A stretch of DNA of 64,000 nt from Bryobacterales bacterium. Its GTDB lineage: Bacteria; Acidobacteriota; Terriglobia; Bryobacterales; Bryobacteraceae. Under the pieces are notes generated by a model. That model ran no database searches and was not told where the DNA came from. It was given only the letters and a program-made list of their open reading frames with translations. Below are positions 52,260-62,562 of the stretch, piece by piece; the stretch's first letter is position 1, and every line of letters starts with the position of its first letter. The stretch covers positions 28,405 to 92,404 of the forward strand of contig JADJWL010000015.1 of the NCBI GenBank assembly GCA_016716385.1, in the 5' to 3' direction. The position numbers and the translations under genes are program-made.

Positions 52260-52596
52260 GCTCCATGTGGTCCAGGTACCGGCCGAGCGCGCTGCGCCCG
52301 GTCTCTGTGAGGCGGAAGGTGGTCTTCGGGACACGCCCGTCGAATCCCTTCTCACAACCGATGTAGCCTGCTTCTTCGAGTTTGCGGGCGTGGATGCTGA
52401 GATTGCCGTCGGTGCTGCCGAGCAGGTTCTTCAATTCGTTGAATGTAAGGCTCTCATTGACGGCGAGAATGCTGACGATGGCGAGCCGCACACGCTCGTG
52501 GATGAGCTGGTCGGCGACCGGATCGGCGAGCACGGTGCGGGTGATCCGCTCGGGCACCCGCGACGGAGGCAGCTTCGGGGCGGCGTTCTTACCCAT
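52234..52596 (-). CDS. Winged-helix transcriptional regulator (HTH_34-like)
   Basis: From ATG 52596 (GAGGA upstream) the protein has 120 residues. It is a single winged-helix domain: RVRLAIVSILAVNESLTFNE, LKNLLGSTDGNLSIHARKLE, EAGYIGCEKGFDGRVPKTTF and RLTETGRSALGRYLDHMERL. This is the small MarR/ArsR-like class (PF13601) often paired with a membrane protein. It overlaps the membrane-protein gene by eight bases. The ACTTT-N7-AAAGT sites before its operon and at uppS are good candidates for its binding sites. Confidence 0.85.
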   Translation of the reverse strand: MGKNAAPKLPPSRVPERITRTVLADPVADQLIHERVRLAIVSILAVNESLTFNELKNLLGSTDGNLSIHARKLEEAGYIGCEKGFDGRVPKTTFRLTETGRSALGRYLDHMERLIRAART

Positions 52597-53185
52597 GATG
52601 TTTCCTCGCGATATAAAGGCCGAACCCGAGGTGGAGCCCGCCGAAGCCCGCCAGCAGGCAAGCCGGAACGAGCCATGCCGGTGCGAACAGAGCCGCCGCG
52701 CCAAGCACGAAGAAGCACAGACCCATTGCCGGGACGCTGCGCACCGACGCGGATCCGCCGGTAACGACGCCGGTGCCATAGAGCAGCAGCCACATCGCTC
52801 CCAGCAGCGCCTCGTTGCCCTGCGGCAACACGACGATCGTTAGCAGCAGCCCCGCCACCAGCGGTGGCGCGAGATTCAGGAGGAACTTCCGGGCCGGCAC
52901 CGAGAGAAGGTTCGCCCTGCGCCGCCGCGCCTTCCACGCAATGGATGCCCAGCCCGCCGCGACGGCAAGTGCCGCGCATCCGATCCAGGTCCAGGCCCAG
53001 GCTGCGGAGCCCGACAACGGCCGGCTGATCCACCAGGCCGCGCAGCCCAGCCAGCCGATGGCGAACAAACCCCATCCGGAGACGGCGGTGAACGCGGACG
53101 CTCCCTCCATGGCATCGCGGATGAAGCGGAGGTTCTCGTGCGCGCGGTGTTCGATCGAGACGACCGGCTGCGGCCTGGAAGCCAT
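52589..53185 (-). CDS. Four-helix-type membrane protein, partner of the winged-helix regulator
   Basis: From ATG 53185 the protein has 198 residues. A short cytosolic start (PVVSIEHRAHENLRFIRDAM) is followed by hydrophobic segments: AFTAVSGWGLFAIGWLGCAA, WAWTWIGCAALAVAAGWASI, LAPPLVAGLLLTIVVLPQG, GAMWLLLYGTGVVTGGSASV, AMGLCFFVLGAAALFAPAWL and VPACLLAGFGGLHLGFGLYI. No transport or enzyme motif is recognised. It is co-transcribed with the regulator; this pairing suggests signal sensing or regulation of envelope traffic. Confidence 0.75.
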   Translation of the reverse strand: MASRPQPVVSIEHRAHENLRFIRDAMEGASAFTAVSGWGLFAIGWLGCAAWWISRPLSGSAAWAWTWIGCAALAVAAGWASIAWKARRRRANLLSVPARKFLLNLAPPLVAGLLLTIVVLPQGNEALLGAMWLLLYGTGVVTGGSASVRSVPAMGLCFFVLGAAALFAPAWLVPACLLAGFGGLHLGFGLYIARKHHG

Positions 53186-53211
53186 GTGTCGATGGTAGCA
53201 GGAGTCTGGCC

Positions 53212-53239
53212 ATCTGCCAAGTACTTTTTTATACAAAGC
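53212..53239 (-). promoter_or_regulatory. Operator-like site B upstream of the membrane protein/regulator operon
   Basis: ATCTGCCAAGTACTTT (53212-53227) is identical to site A, followed at the same distance by AAAGC (53235-53239), giving ACTTT-N7-AAAG. On the sense strand TTGGCA within it could serve as a -35 box, with TACCAT 17 bases downstream as -10, placing the operator on the promoter. Confidence 0.55.
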
Positions 53240-53247
53240 GCAGCACC

Positions 53248-53291
53248 AAAAAAAGGGCCCACGCCGAGCCGATTCCGGCCGGAGCGGGCCC
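53248..53291 (-). terminator. Rho-independent terminator of the FecR-type gene
   Basis: On the minus strand GGGCCC (53291-53286) and GGGCCC (53260-53255) pair around a GC-rich loop and are followed by seven T. It lies 33 bases after the end of the FecR/DUF6600 gene and before the next operon. Confidence 0.75.
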
Positions 53292-53323
53292 GCTTAGGGA
53301 AGCGTTGAAACCTGGAAAGCTGT

Positions 53324-55966
53324 TTACCGGCCGCGCCCTCCCCGGCCACCGCCACCACCGCCGCCGCCGCCGCGGGCACCACTGCTCCCGGACGAAGGTG
53401 CGCTGCCTCCGCGCATGCCTCCGCCACCGCCGCCGCGGGAGATGGAACTGCCGCCGGAGGGCCGGCTAAATCCACCGCTACCTCCTCCGCCACGGAACGT
53501 GGGACCGGAGGACCTGCCGAGGCTCGACCCTCCGCCCGACATCCGACCGCCATCGAAGCCGCCGCGAGGGGTCACGAACTCGCGGCTCTGGCTGCGGCTT
53601 TCCCTGCGGCTGCCCGAGGGGGCACGTTCGCGTACGATCGGCGGGTTCATCCGGATCGATTCGCCGCCCCGGTCGCGTCCGGCCGATCCGAAACCACGCC
53701 CGGTGTCCGGACGGCTCGCTGGCTGCGATTCGAAGCGCCGCCAGCCATCACGATTCTGGCTGCGGTCGACCGGAGTATTTTGCCGCGGTTCGGCGCCCGC
53801 GCCGCGGGAGTCTCCGCGATCAAGACCCCGGATACCCGACGCAGGCTCGCCGAAGCTACGCCATGTCCGGTCCTGTTGCTGCCGGGCTTCGGGCCGGGAG
53901 CCAACGGCCCCGCCCCGGCTTTCCGGCACGGGAACCGCGGACGGCTCGCCGAAACGGCGCCAGCTCCCTTGCCGTTCGGCACGCTCGGGCTGTCCGGAAC
54001 GGACGCTGCCACGATCCACCGCCGCGCCTTCGGAGCGGCCTTCGCCTAACGTCCGCCCGCTGCCTTGCCGTTCGGTACGATCGGGCTGTCCGGAGCGCAC
54101 GCTGCCGCGATCCACCGCCGCACCCTCGGAGCGGCCTTCGCCTAATGTCCGCCAGCCACCCTGCCGCTCGGCACGATCGGGCTGTCCGGAGCGCACGCTG
54201 CCGCGATCCACCGCCGCACCCTCGGAGCGGCCTTCGCCTAATGTCCGCCAGCCACCCTGCCGCTCGGCACGATCGGGCTGTCCGGAGCGCACGCTGCCAC
54301 GATCCACCGCCGCGCCTTCAGCGCGGCCTTCGCCTAACGTCCGCCAGCCACCCTGCCGCTCGGCACGATCGGGCGGTCCGGAGCGCACGCTGCCGCGATC
54401 CACCGCCGCGCCCTCGGAGCGGCCCTCGCCAGCCCTGCGTCCCGCGCCGCCTTCGGCTCCGCGCCGGTCAATCGGTCCGGCGCCCTCGTTCCTCGCCGAG
54501 ACAGCCGGAGTTCCGCCCCGCTCGAAGGCCCGGCGGCTCACCGCTTCCATGCCACGGCGCTGGTCGTCGAACGGCACGCGGTCGACGGCCTGGGTTTCGC
54601 GCCGGCTATAGAACCGGCCATTGTCCACGTTGCGGGCAATCGGCCCGCGAATCGTTGCCTCGCGATCGGAAACGCGGAGGCTTTCGCGGCCCGGAGCGAC
54701 AGGCAGTGCGCCTTGCACGAGGCTCGCCCGCCGGAAGTCGGCGTCGCCCATCGCTCCGCCGCGGCGGCCTCGCACGAACCCGTCGCCGTCCACCGCCGTC
54801 ACCGCGTTGCGGATACGAGCATTGCGGTAGTTGTTGGTGATGTTGATGTTCGTGATGTTGACGCTATTGTCGATAAAAGTCCGGTTGCGGAACCCACCGT
54901 AAAACCCGCGCCCCCACCACGGACGGAATGGCTCGTACGGAGCCAGCGGGATCCATCCGACATGGCCGAAGCCGATGCCGACTCCCACGCCCCGGCCCCA
55001 TCCCACGAAAGCGACCAGACCCGGATTCCAGAAGTGGCGCCCGCCGAACGCGCCCGGATACCAGCACCAGCCCCAGGCTGGTTCAAAGAACCAGCGTCCG
55101 TAGTGGAACGGCGCCCAGCCCCAGGGATCGTAGCTGACCCAGCTCCAGCCATACCAGTCCATCCAAGCCCAGCGGCCATGGCGGTAGGGCGCCCAGCCGA
55201 CGGCCACGTTCGGCCGCCAGACCCTGCCGTAGGTACCGGCCGTGACCCACGTGCCGTGGTCGTCCAGATCCTCAATTCCATAAATGTCCTGGCTGACGTA
55301 CTGCCGCGACGGGCTCTGTTCGAGCCGCCGGTCCCTATCCCGGTTCCAGACGTCCCACTCATCGGCGGCCGGAGCACGGACGGACTGAAACTCCGGATTC
55401 CCGGTGTCCCCGCGCAGGCGCATTGCTCCGCCGGCGTTCACCCGCTCCATGCCGGTTGGCGTAAACACCTCAAGCTGCCCGGATCGGACCACAATCTCGG
55501 TCTCTCCGTCGTCAGTCACGGCAATGCGGTAGCTGCCCGGTCCAGCAGGACGCAAGGCGACCTGCGGCGTGCTGATCTCCATGTCGGATTCGGCATCGCG
55601 CAAGACATTCAAATTGACCAACCCCCGCGCCAACTGTACCTGGTACCGGCGCCACACCAGCTCGCTCAGGCGCACCTCCGTATACGGCCCCAGCCGCAGG
55701 AACGTCGAGCGGTCGAACTGCACTTCAGCGCGTGTCCTGGCGCCGCTCAGCACACGGTCATCGACCACCAGCGGAGCGTTCAGTGCGCCAGCCACAAAAT
55801 CTCCGGAGATGCCCCGGCGGATCGAGACATCGCCGCTGATGAGACTCAGCCGCGACACTCCACGGCTGTGGAGGTCCGCATCCTCCTGCGCACGGACCAA
55901 CGGCGCCGCTGTAAACGCCCAGCAGAAAAACACCGTCAGAGAAGTCAGTATTTGGCGGTTCCTCAT
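53324..55966 (-). CDS. FecR/DUF6600 surface-type protein with Arg/Gly-rich repeat tail
   Basis: 880 residues from ATG 55966 behind AAGGTGG. After a signal peptide (LTSLTVFFCWAFTAAPLVRA) comes a FecR-like domain (about 35-190: LSLISGDVSIRRGISGDFVA, VRLSELVWRRYQVQLARGLV). Next is a Trp/Tyr-rich DUF6600 block (about 235-340: VAVGWAPYRHGRWAWMDWYG, GWAPFHYGRWFFEPAWGW). The C-terminal half is low complexity, rich in Arg, Ser and Gly, with five 32-residue repeats (EGRSEGAAVDRGSVRSG...) and a final poly-Gly stretch. Likely an exported, partly disordered protein; the Arg-rich repeats could bind polyanions. Function unknown. Confidence 0.75.
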   Translation of the reverse strand: MRNRQILTSLTVFFCWAFTAAPLVRAQEDADLHSRGVSRLSLISGDVSIRRGISGDFVAGALNAPLVVDDRVLSGARTRAEVQFDRSTFLRLGPYTEVRLSELVWRRYQVQLARGLVNLNVLRDAESDMEISTPQVALRPAGPGSYRIAVTDDGETEIVVRSGQLEVFTPTGMERVNAGGAMRLRGDTGNPEFQSVRAPAADEWDVWNRDRDRRLEQSPSRQYVSQDIYGIEDLDDHGTWVTAGTYGRVWRPNVAVGWAPYRHGRWAWMDWYGWSWVSYDPWGWAPFHYGRWFFEPAWGWCWYPGAFGGRHFWNPGLVAFVGWGRGVGVGIGFGHVGWIPLAPYEPFRPWWGRGFYGGFRNRTFIDNSVNITNINITNNYRNARIRNAVTAVDGDGFVRGRRGGAMGDADFRRASLVQGALPVAPGRESLRVSDREATIRGPIARNVDNGRFYSRRETQAVDRVPFDDQRRGMEAVSRRAFERGGTPAVSARNEGAGPIDRRGAEGGAGRRAGEGRSEGAAVDRGSVRSGPPDRAERQGGWRTLGEGRAEGAAVDRGSVRSGQPDRAERQGGWRTLGEGRSEGAAVDRGSVRSGQPDRAERQGGWRTLGEGRSEGAAVDRGSVRSGQPDRTERQGSGRTLGEGRSEGAAVDRGSVRSGQPERAERQGSWRRFGEPSAVPVPESRGGAVGSRPEARQQQDRTWRSFGEPASGIRGLDRGDSRGAGAEPRQNTPVDRSQNRDGWRRFESQPASRPDTGRGFGSAGRDRGGESIRMNPPIVRERAPSGSRRESRSQSREFVTPRGGFDGGRMSGGGSSLGRSSGPTFRGGGGSGGFSRPSGGSSISRGGGGGGMRGGSAPSSGSSGARGGGGGGGGGRGGRGR
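53948..54427 (-). repeat. Five tandem 96-bp coding repeats
   Basis: Five direct copies of a 96-base unit encode 32-residue repeats of the form EGRSEGAAVDRGSVRSGQPD plus RAERQGGWRTLG. The three middle copies are almost identical in DNA, with a few third-base changes, so the array has been recently expanded or homogenised by slippage or recombination. It keeps frame throughout. Confidence 0.9.
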
Positions 55967-56121
55967 GGGGGTATCCACCTTCCGCCTTCGATCGCTGCAC
56001 GCGCCGGACCAAACTGACAACGCTCTTAGTTTCATAATTTTGCTTGATCGGATGTCCCGCGCCGAAGTGGCCCAAAACCACCAACGCGGTGCAGTCCGGC
56101 CAATGTGTTACAGTGCGAAAC

Positions 56122-58254
56122 GTGCCGCGTCGCCTGCGCCGCCTGGCTGGCCCCTTCGTGCTCCTTCTGTTGACGGGCGGATTCTACTGGCGCCTCACAC
56201 TGACGAACCAGTACACGTGGCTGGATTCACCCGACATCGCCTACCAAGTCCTGCCGTGGCTCACCTCCCAAGCCAGGACTTGGCAGGCAGGCGAGCTTCC
56301 CCTGTGGGATGCCGACCACTGGGGAGGCCAGTCACTGGTGGGCCAAGCGCAGCCCGGAGTGCTTTACCCTCCGAACTTCATCCTGTTCCTTCTTCCTCTT
56401 TCAAATGAGCTTATTGACGAAACATATCTCAACTGGTATTTCGTCCTGATTCACGTCCAGGCGGCCTGGAGCGCCTGGTGGCTGGCGCGGCAACTGGGAC
56501 GGTCGCAGGCCTCCTCCGTGCTGGCGGGCGTCGTCTTCTCGTACGGCGGATACATCGGCGCCACCACATGGCCGCAGATGCTCAACGGCGCGGTCTGGGC
56601 TCCGGTGATCGCCGGATTCGCCCTCCGCGCCGTGCGGACCGAGGGATTACAGGCGGTGGCGAATGCCGGTCTTTCCGGCCTGTTTCTTGGAGTTGCGTTC
56701 CTCAGCGGCCACCACCAGGCACCGCTGTTCCTTGCGCTGGGCATGGCGGCGTTCTGGATGGGAGCGGCCTGGTGGAAGCGCCGCAGGGTGGTGGCTCCCG
56801 TCGCAGCGTTCGCCCTGCTGGCCGGTTTGGCCGGCGCGGCGCAGATCCTTCCAGCGATCGAGTATGGGAAACGGTCGGTCCGATGGGTCGGAACCGCCGA
56901 ACCGATCGGGTGGCGGGACCGCGTGCCGTACCCGATCCACGAGCAACACTCGCTTCCACCTACGTTTCCCCTCGCCTTGGTGGACCGGTCTCTCGACGCG
57001 GACATGCGGGTGTACGCCGGCGTCACGGCGGTGGTCCTGGCGGGACTGGCGCTCTGGCTGGCAGGGAGGCAGCTGCCGGTCCGGATCCTCGCATCCTTTG
57101 CCGGGCTCGGAGTTGCCTTGGCGCTCGGTGGCGCTACAATCCTGCATGGCATCCTGTACAGCACGGTCCCGATGGTGGAGAAGGCCCGGAGTCCGGCGGC
57201 CGCGATTCTCTTGTTTCATCTGAGTGTATCGGTCCTATCTGCTTATGGAATTGACTACTTACGCCTGAGGATAGCCTTTGCGGGCAAGCTCCTTTGCGGC
57301 GTTGCGGCGAGTCTGGCGGCACTTCTGCTATCCGCCCATTGGACCGGTTCGGACGTTGCGCCCGGAGCGGCTTTCGTCCTGCTCGGACTGAGCGCATCGG
57401 GCGTCCTGCTATGGCTCAACGGATCTCGTGTGATTGATTCATCTCTGACGGCCAAGGCATTGATTCTCATTGTGGTCTTGGAGCTTGGCAGCGCCCTCCC
57501 GTTGACGCAAAGGGACGCCGCCCGGTATGTCCCGAAGCCAGACCAGCATGCCGAGCTGGTGACCTTCCTACAGGAGCAACCGGGACGGACCTGGATCGAC
57601 GACTTAGCGGTGCCGTACAACTTCGGCAATTTGTTCGGCTTAGCACAGTACAACGGATACGTCGCTTCAATGCCGGCGGCACTGGAAGCGGTGCATGCGC
57701 AACCGCGCACGTGGGACCTGTTCGGGGTCCGGCACACGGTGCGTCCAGAGCCTGAACTTGGGGAGACAGAGGTCCGGCGACTCACTGGTGGCCTCCGGGT
57801 GTTCCACCGGGAAACAGCGTTTCCCGAAGCCTGGATTGTGCATCGGGCTGAGGCGATCCCGCCTGGCTGGGACGCGGGGATGTGGTACCAGCGCGACGAC
57901 TTCGACCTTCGCCGGGAGACCTTTGTTCCTGGTGAGCCGCCGGAACTGGAGATCTGCGAGGGAGAAGAATCGGCCGAAGTGGTGGCGCGGACGGCGAACA
58001 CTGTCCGGCTGTCGGTCCGGCTGGCCTGCCGCGGCATGGTCGTGTTGGGCGACGGCTACGATCCAGGCTGGAAAGCCCAGTCAGAAACGGGGTCTGTCCC
58101 CATTTTGGCGGCTTACGGACTGCTGCGGGGTGTTGTGCTTCCTCCGGGAAATCATGAAGTTACGATGAGCTACCGGCCGACGAGCGTCGTCTGGGGCGTC
58201 TCGCTGTCGCTCGTGGGATTCCTCTTGGGCGGGATCCTCTGGTTCAAAAGGTAG
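56122..58254 (+). CDS. YfhO-like polytopic membrane protein
   Basis: About 710 residues. The preferred start is the GTG at 56122, seven bases after a TACAGT -10-like box; a GTG at 56113 is an alternative. The N-terminal helix (LAGPFVLLLLTGGFYWRLTL) is followed by a periplasmic YTWLDSPDIAYQVLPWLTSQ and GQSLVGQAQPGVLYPPNFIL, features shared with YfhO and O-mannosyl/oligosaccharyl transferase-type membrane enzymes. About 12 membrane segments follow, and a C-terminal periplasmic domain with MVVLGDGYDPGWKAQ and the final helix. Probably handles a lipid-linked sugar in the envelope; the reaction is not known. Confidence 0.75.
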   Translation: MPRRLRRLAGPFVLLLLTGGFYWRLTLTNQYTWLDSPDIAYQVLPWLTSQARTWQAGELPLWDADHWGGQSLVGQAQPGVLYPPNFILFLLPLSNELIDETYLNWYFVLIHVQAAWSAWWLARQLGRSQASSVLAGVVFSYGGYIGATTWPQMLNGAVWAPVIAGFALRAVRTEGLQAVANAGLSGLFLGVAFLSGHHQAPLFLALGMAAFWMGAAWWKRRRVVAPVAAFALLAGLAGAAQILPAIEYGKRSVRWVGTAEPIGWRDRVPYPIHEQHSLPPTFPLALVDRSLDADMRVYAGVTAVVLAGLALWLAGRQLPVRILASFAGLGVALALGGATILHGILYSTVPMVEKARSPAAAILLFHLSVSVLSAYGIDYLRLRIAFAGKLLCGVAASLAALLLSAHWTGSDVAPGAAFVLLGLSASGVLLWLNGSRVIDSSLTAKALILIVVLELGSALPLTQRDAARYVPKPDQHAELVTFLQEQPGRTWIDDLAVPYNFGNLFGLAQYNGYVASMPAALEAVHAQPRTWDLFGVRHTVRPEPELGETEVRRLTGGLRVFHRETAFPEAWIVHRAEAIPPGWDAGMWYQRDDFDLRRETFVPGEPPELEICEGEESAEVVARTANTVRLSVRLACRGMVVLGDGYDPGWKAQSETGSVPILAAYGLLRGVVLPPGNHEVTMSYRPTSVVWGVSLSLVGFLLGGILWFKR

Positions 58255-59045
58255 GCGCCTTCACCAGCCGGTCGATCGCCTGGACCCGCCGCCAGAACCC
58301 GGGAAACAAATCCAGACGCAGAGCGTTGGCTCCGTCCGACAACGCCCGTTCCGGCGCTTGGTGAACTTCGACAAACAGCCCGTCGATCCCGGCGGCAGCA
58401 GCCGCCCGCGCCAGCGTCGCGGCGAACTCCGGCTGCCCGCCCGAGACCCCCGCGCCGCCACCCGGAAGCTGCACGGAATGCGTCGCATCGAAGATCACCG
58501 GCCACGGACTTTGCCGCAGGATCGCCAACGATCGCATATCCACCACCAGGTTGTGGTAGCCAAAGCTGGTTCCGCGTTCGGTCAGCAGGATCCGTTCGTT
58601 CCCGGTCGAGGCCACTTTGTCCGCCGCGTGCAGCAGATCGCCCGGCGCCAGGAACTGGCCTTTCTTGATGTTGATTGTGCGGCCTGTCCGTCCCGCGGCC
58701 AACAGCAAATCGGTCTGGCGGCAGAGAAACGCCGGAATCTGGAGAATGTCCGCTCCTTCGGCAGCCACCTCGGCCTGCGCCGGCTCGTGGATATCGGTCA
58801 GAACGGTGAATCCCTGGGCACGGAGCCCGGACAGAATCCGGACGCCTTCCCGCAATCCCGGGCCCCTGTAGGAATTCAGGCTGGTGCGGTTGGCTTTGTC
58901 GAATGAAGCTTTGAAAACGAACGGCCCATCCGCCATGCCGCGCAACGCATGCGCAAGCTGCTGGACATGCTCCTCGCTTTCGATCACACACGGTCCGGCG
59001 ATCAGGGCGCAAGGCGCGCCGCCGCCGAACGTGACACCACCCGCC

Positions 59046-59056
<11 letters not shown>
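58244..59056 (-). CDS. kdsA: 3-deoxy-8-phosphooctulonate synthase
   Basis: KdsA joins arabinose 5-phosphate and PEP to make KDO 8-phosphate for LPS inner core. From the GTG at 59056 it has 270 residues and overlaps pyrG by 11 bases. Motifs: LIAGPCVIES, VFKASFDKANRTSLNSYRGP, LTDIHEPAQAEVA, QIPAFLCRQTDLL, IKKGQFLAPGD, TSFGYHNLVVDMRSL and FDATHSVQLPGG. The Cys in GPCVIES, where the E. coli enzyme has Asn, points to the metal-dependent class II type. Confidence 0.94.
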
Positions 59057-60690
<1,634 letters not shown>

Positions 60691-60698
<8 letters not shown>

Positions 60699-61443
60699 GC
60701 GATTTCGTTATCCCTGACAGAGTCGTCATCAATTCTGCCACTCGTTGGAGGTCTTCCGGCGTATCGACACCGATCGACTCATATTCAGACTCGCCCACCA
60801 GGATCGAATGGCCGTTTTCGAGGGCGCGGAGTTGTTCGAGCCGTTCAGCCTGTTCGAGCGGCCCGCGAGGCAGGTCGGAGTACCCCAGCAAAAACTCCCG
60901 TTCGTAGACGTAGAGGCCGATGTGCTTGTAGATGGCGCCCGGGTCGTGGCCTGGATAGGGGAGCGTCGACCGGGAAAAGTAGAGCGCCCGGTGGAAGCGG
61001 TCGCACACCACTTTCACCACATTGGGATCGGCGATCTCCCTTGGATCCTCGATCCGCTTGCGCAGAGTTGCCATCCGGACGGCGGGATCGTCGAGCATCG
61101 GGAGGATCGCGGCGTCAATCGCCGCCGGGTCGAGCAGCGGTTCGTCGCCCTGGATGTTCACGACGATTCCAGCGGAATCTGCGGATGCTGCTTCGGCGAC
61201 CCGGTCGGTGCCGGAGGCATGGTCGGCGCGTGTCATCCGCACGGTGGCGCCGAACCCGCGAGCCACGGCAAAGATGCGCTCATCGTCGGTAGCGATCACG
61301 ACGTCGCTCAGGTAGCGTGCCTGGCTGGCGCGCTCCCAGACATGCTGCAGCAAGGTCTTGCCGGCGAGGGAGGCGAGGGCTTTTCCGGGGAAACGGCTGG
61401 AGGCGTACCGGGCGGGAATCACACCCAGGATTCTGCGGGGCAC
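60691..61443 (-). CDS. kdsB: 3-deoxy-manno-octulosonate cytidylyltransferase
   Basis: KdsB activates KDO with CTP for transfer to lipid A. From GTG 61443 the protein has 250 residues: ILGVIPARYASSRFPGKAL, DVVIATDDERIFAVARGFG, VRMTRADHASGTDRVAEAA, VVNIQGDEPLLDPAAID and PREIADPNVVKVVCDRFHRA, YFSRSTLPYP, HIGLYVYEREFLL, LEQAERLEQLRALENGHSI. First gene of the kdsB-pyrG-kdsA operon. Confidence 0.96.
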
Positions 61444-61532
61444 ATGCGATCATAACACGGGTGCGACGCCCGGCAAGGAGGTTCCGGAGATGGAATTTCC
61501 CGCACCCTGTGGCCGGGGATTCACATCCAGCA

Positions 61533-61541
61533 TGATATACT
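61533..61541 (+). promoter_or_regulatory. Extended -10 promoter of the VWFA-related gene pair
   Basis: TGATATACT is an extended -10 (TGN plus TATACT at 61536-61541) without a clear -35. It is followed by AAGGAAGG as ribosome-binding site before the ATG at 61570, so unlike several other genes here this one has a conventional leader. Confidence 0.55.
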
Positions 61542-61569
61542 CGAACCAACACAAGGAAGGGCTCTCTTG

Positions 61570-62562
61570 ATGGCTGGCCGAACCTCCTTCTCGTGTGTCT
61601 CCCTGGGTGTGGCGGCGCTGTGCGCTAGCGGTCTTTTGCTCGGCGAAGAAAAGGCCAAGGTCAGCATCGAGCCCCGTCCCAGCCGTGAAGCTGACCTTCA
61701 GCTGGAGAGGAATCCGCGCGCCAACATCCGCGTGGACACCAATCTGGTCCTGATCAACGTCACCGTGACCGACCCTCTAAACCGCTTCGTCACGGGTCTG
61801 GAACGGGAGCATTTCAAGCTCTTCGAAGACAAGAACGAACAGAAACTGCTCACCTTCGCGAGTGAGGACGCTCCGCTGTCGATCGGGCTCGTGTTCGACG
61901 CGAGCGGCAGCATGGGCAGCAAGCTCAACAAGAGCCGCCAGGCAGTGGCGCAATTCTTCAGGACGGCAAACCCGGAAGACGAGTTCTTCCTGGTGCAGTT
62001 CAACGACCGGCCGGAACTGACGCAGGACTTCACGACCCAACTCGAGGAGATCCAAAGCCGGCTCATGTTCACGCAGCCCAAGGGGCGCACAGCCCTTCTC
62101 GACGGTGTCTATATGGCGCTGCATACCATGAAGAAGGCGCGCAACCCGCGCAAGGCTCTCCTGATCATCTCCGACGGCGGCGATAACAGCAGCCGTTACA
62201 CTGAAGGAGAAATCAAGAACCTGGTACGCGAAGCGGACGTCCAGATCTATGCGATCGGGATTTTCGAGCCGGTTTCGGCCCGTGGGCGGACGGCGGAAGA
62301 ACTGGCGGGTCCCGGGTTGCTCAGTGAGATTTCGGAACAGACCGGCGGCCGCCACTTTCCGATTGAGAACTTGAATGAGTTGCCCGATGTCGCGGCCAAG
62401 ATCGGCATCGAGCTGCGCAATCAGTATATTCTGGGCTATACGTCCACGAATCAGGAACGCGATGGGAAGTACCGCAAAGTACAGGTCAAACTCGTCCAGC
62501 CCCGTGGACTGCCTCCACTCCGTGCGGCGTTCCGCCAGGGCTACTATGCGCCGAGCCAGTAG
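61570..62562 (+). CDS. VWFA-related exported protein (acidobacterial type)
   Basis: 330 residues from the ATG at 61570 (a TTG lies one codon earlier). After a signal peptide (CVSLGVAALCASGLLLG), a short strand region (VLINVTVTDPLNRFVTGLER) precedes a von Willebrand A domain: the MIDAS motif is DASGSMGS (in GLVFDASGSMGSKLNKSRQA), with KGRTALLDGVYMAL and LLIISDGGDNSSRYT further on. The ending RNQYILGYTSTNQ and QGYYAP is typical of the TIGR03436 family, which is expanded in Acidobacteria. Probable periplasmic adhesion or scaffold role. Confidence 0.88.
   Translation: MAGRTSFSCVSLGVAALCASGLLLGEEKAKVSIEPRPSREADLQLERNPRANIRVDTNLVLINVTVTDPLNRFVTGLEREHFKLFEDKNEQKLLTFASEDAPLSIGLVFDASGSMGSKLNKSRQAVAQFFRTANPEDEFFLVQFNDRPELTQDFTTQLEEIQSRLMFTQPKGRTALLDGVYMALHTMKKARNPRKALLIISDGGDNSSRYTEGEIKNLVREADVQIYAIGIFEPVSARGRTAEELAGPGLLSEISEQTGGRHFPIENLNELPDVAAKIGIELRNQYILGYTSTNQERDGKYRKVQVKLVQPRGLPPLRAAFRQGYYAPSQ

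Noticed and set aside
53948..54427. Regular repeats considered as a CRISPR array
   Set aside because: The 96-base units are contiguous, in frame and protein-coding, with no unique spacers between them.
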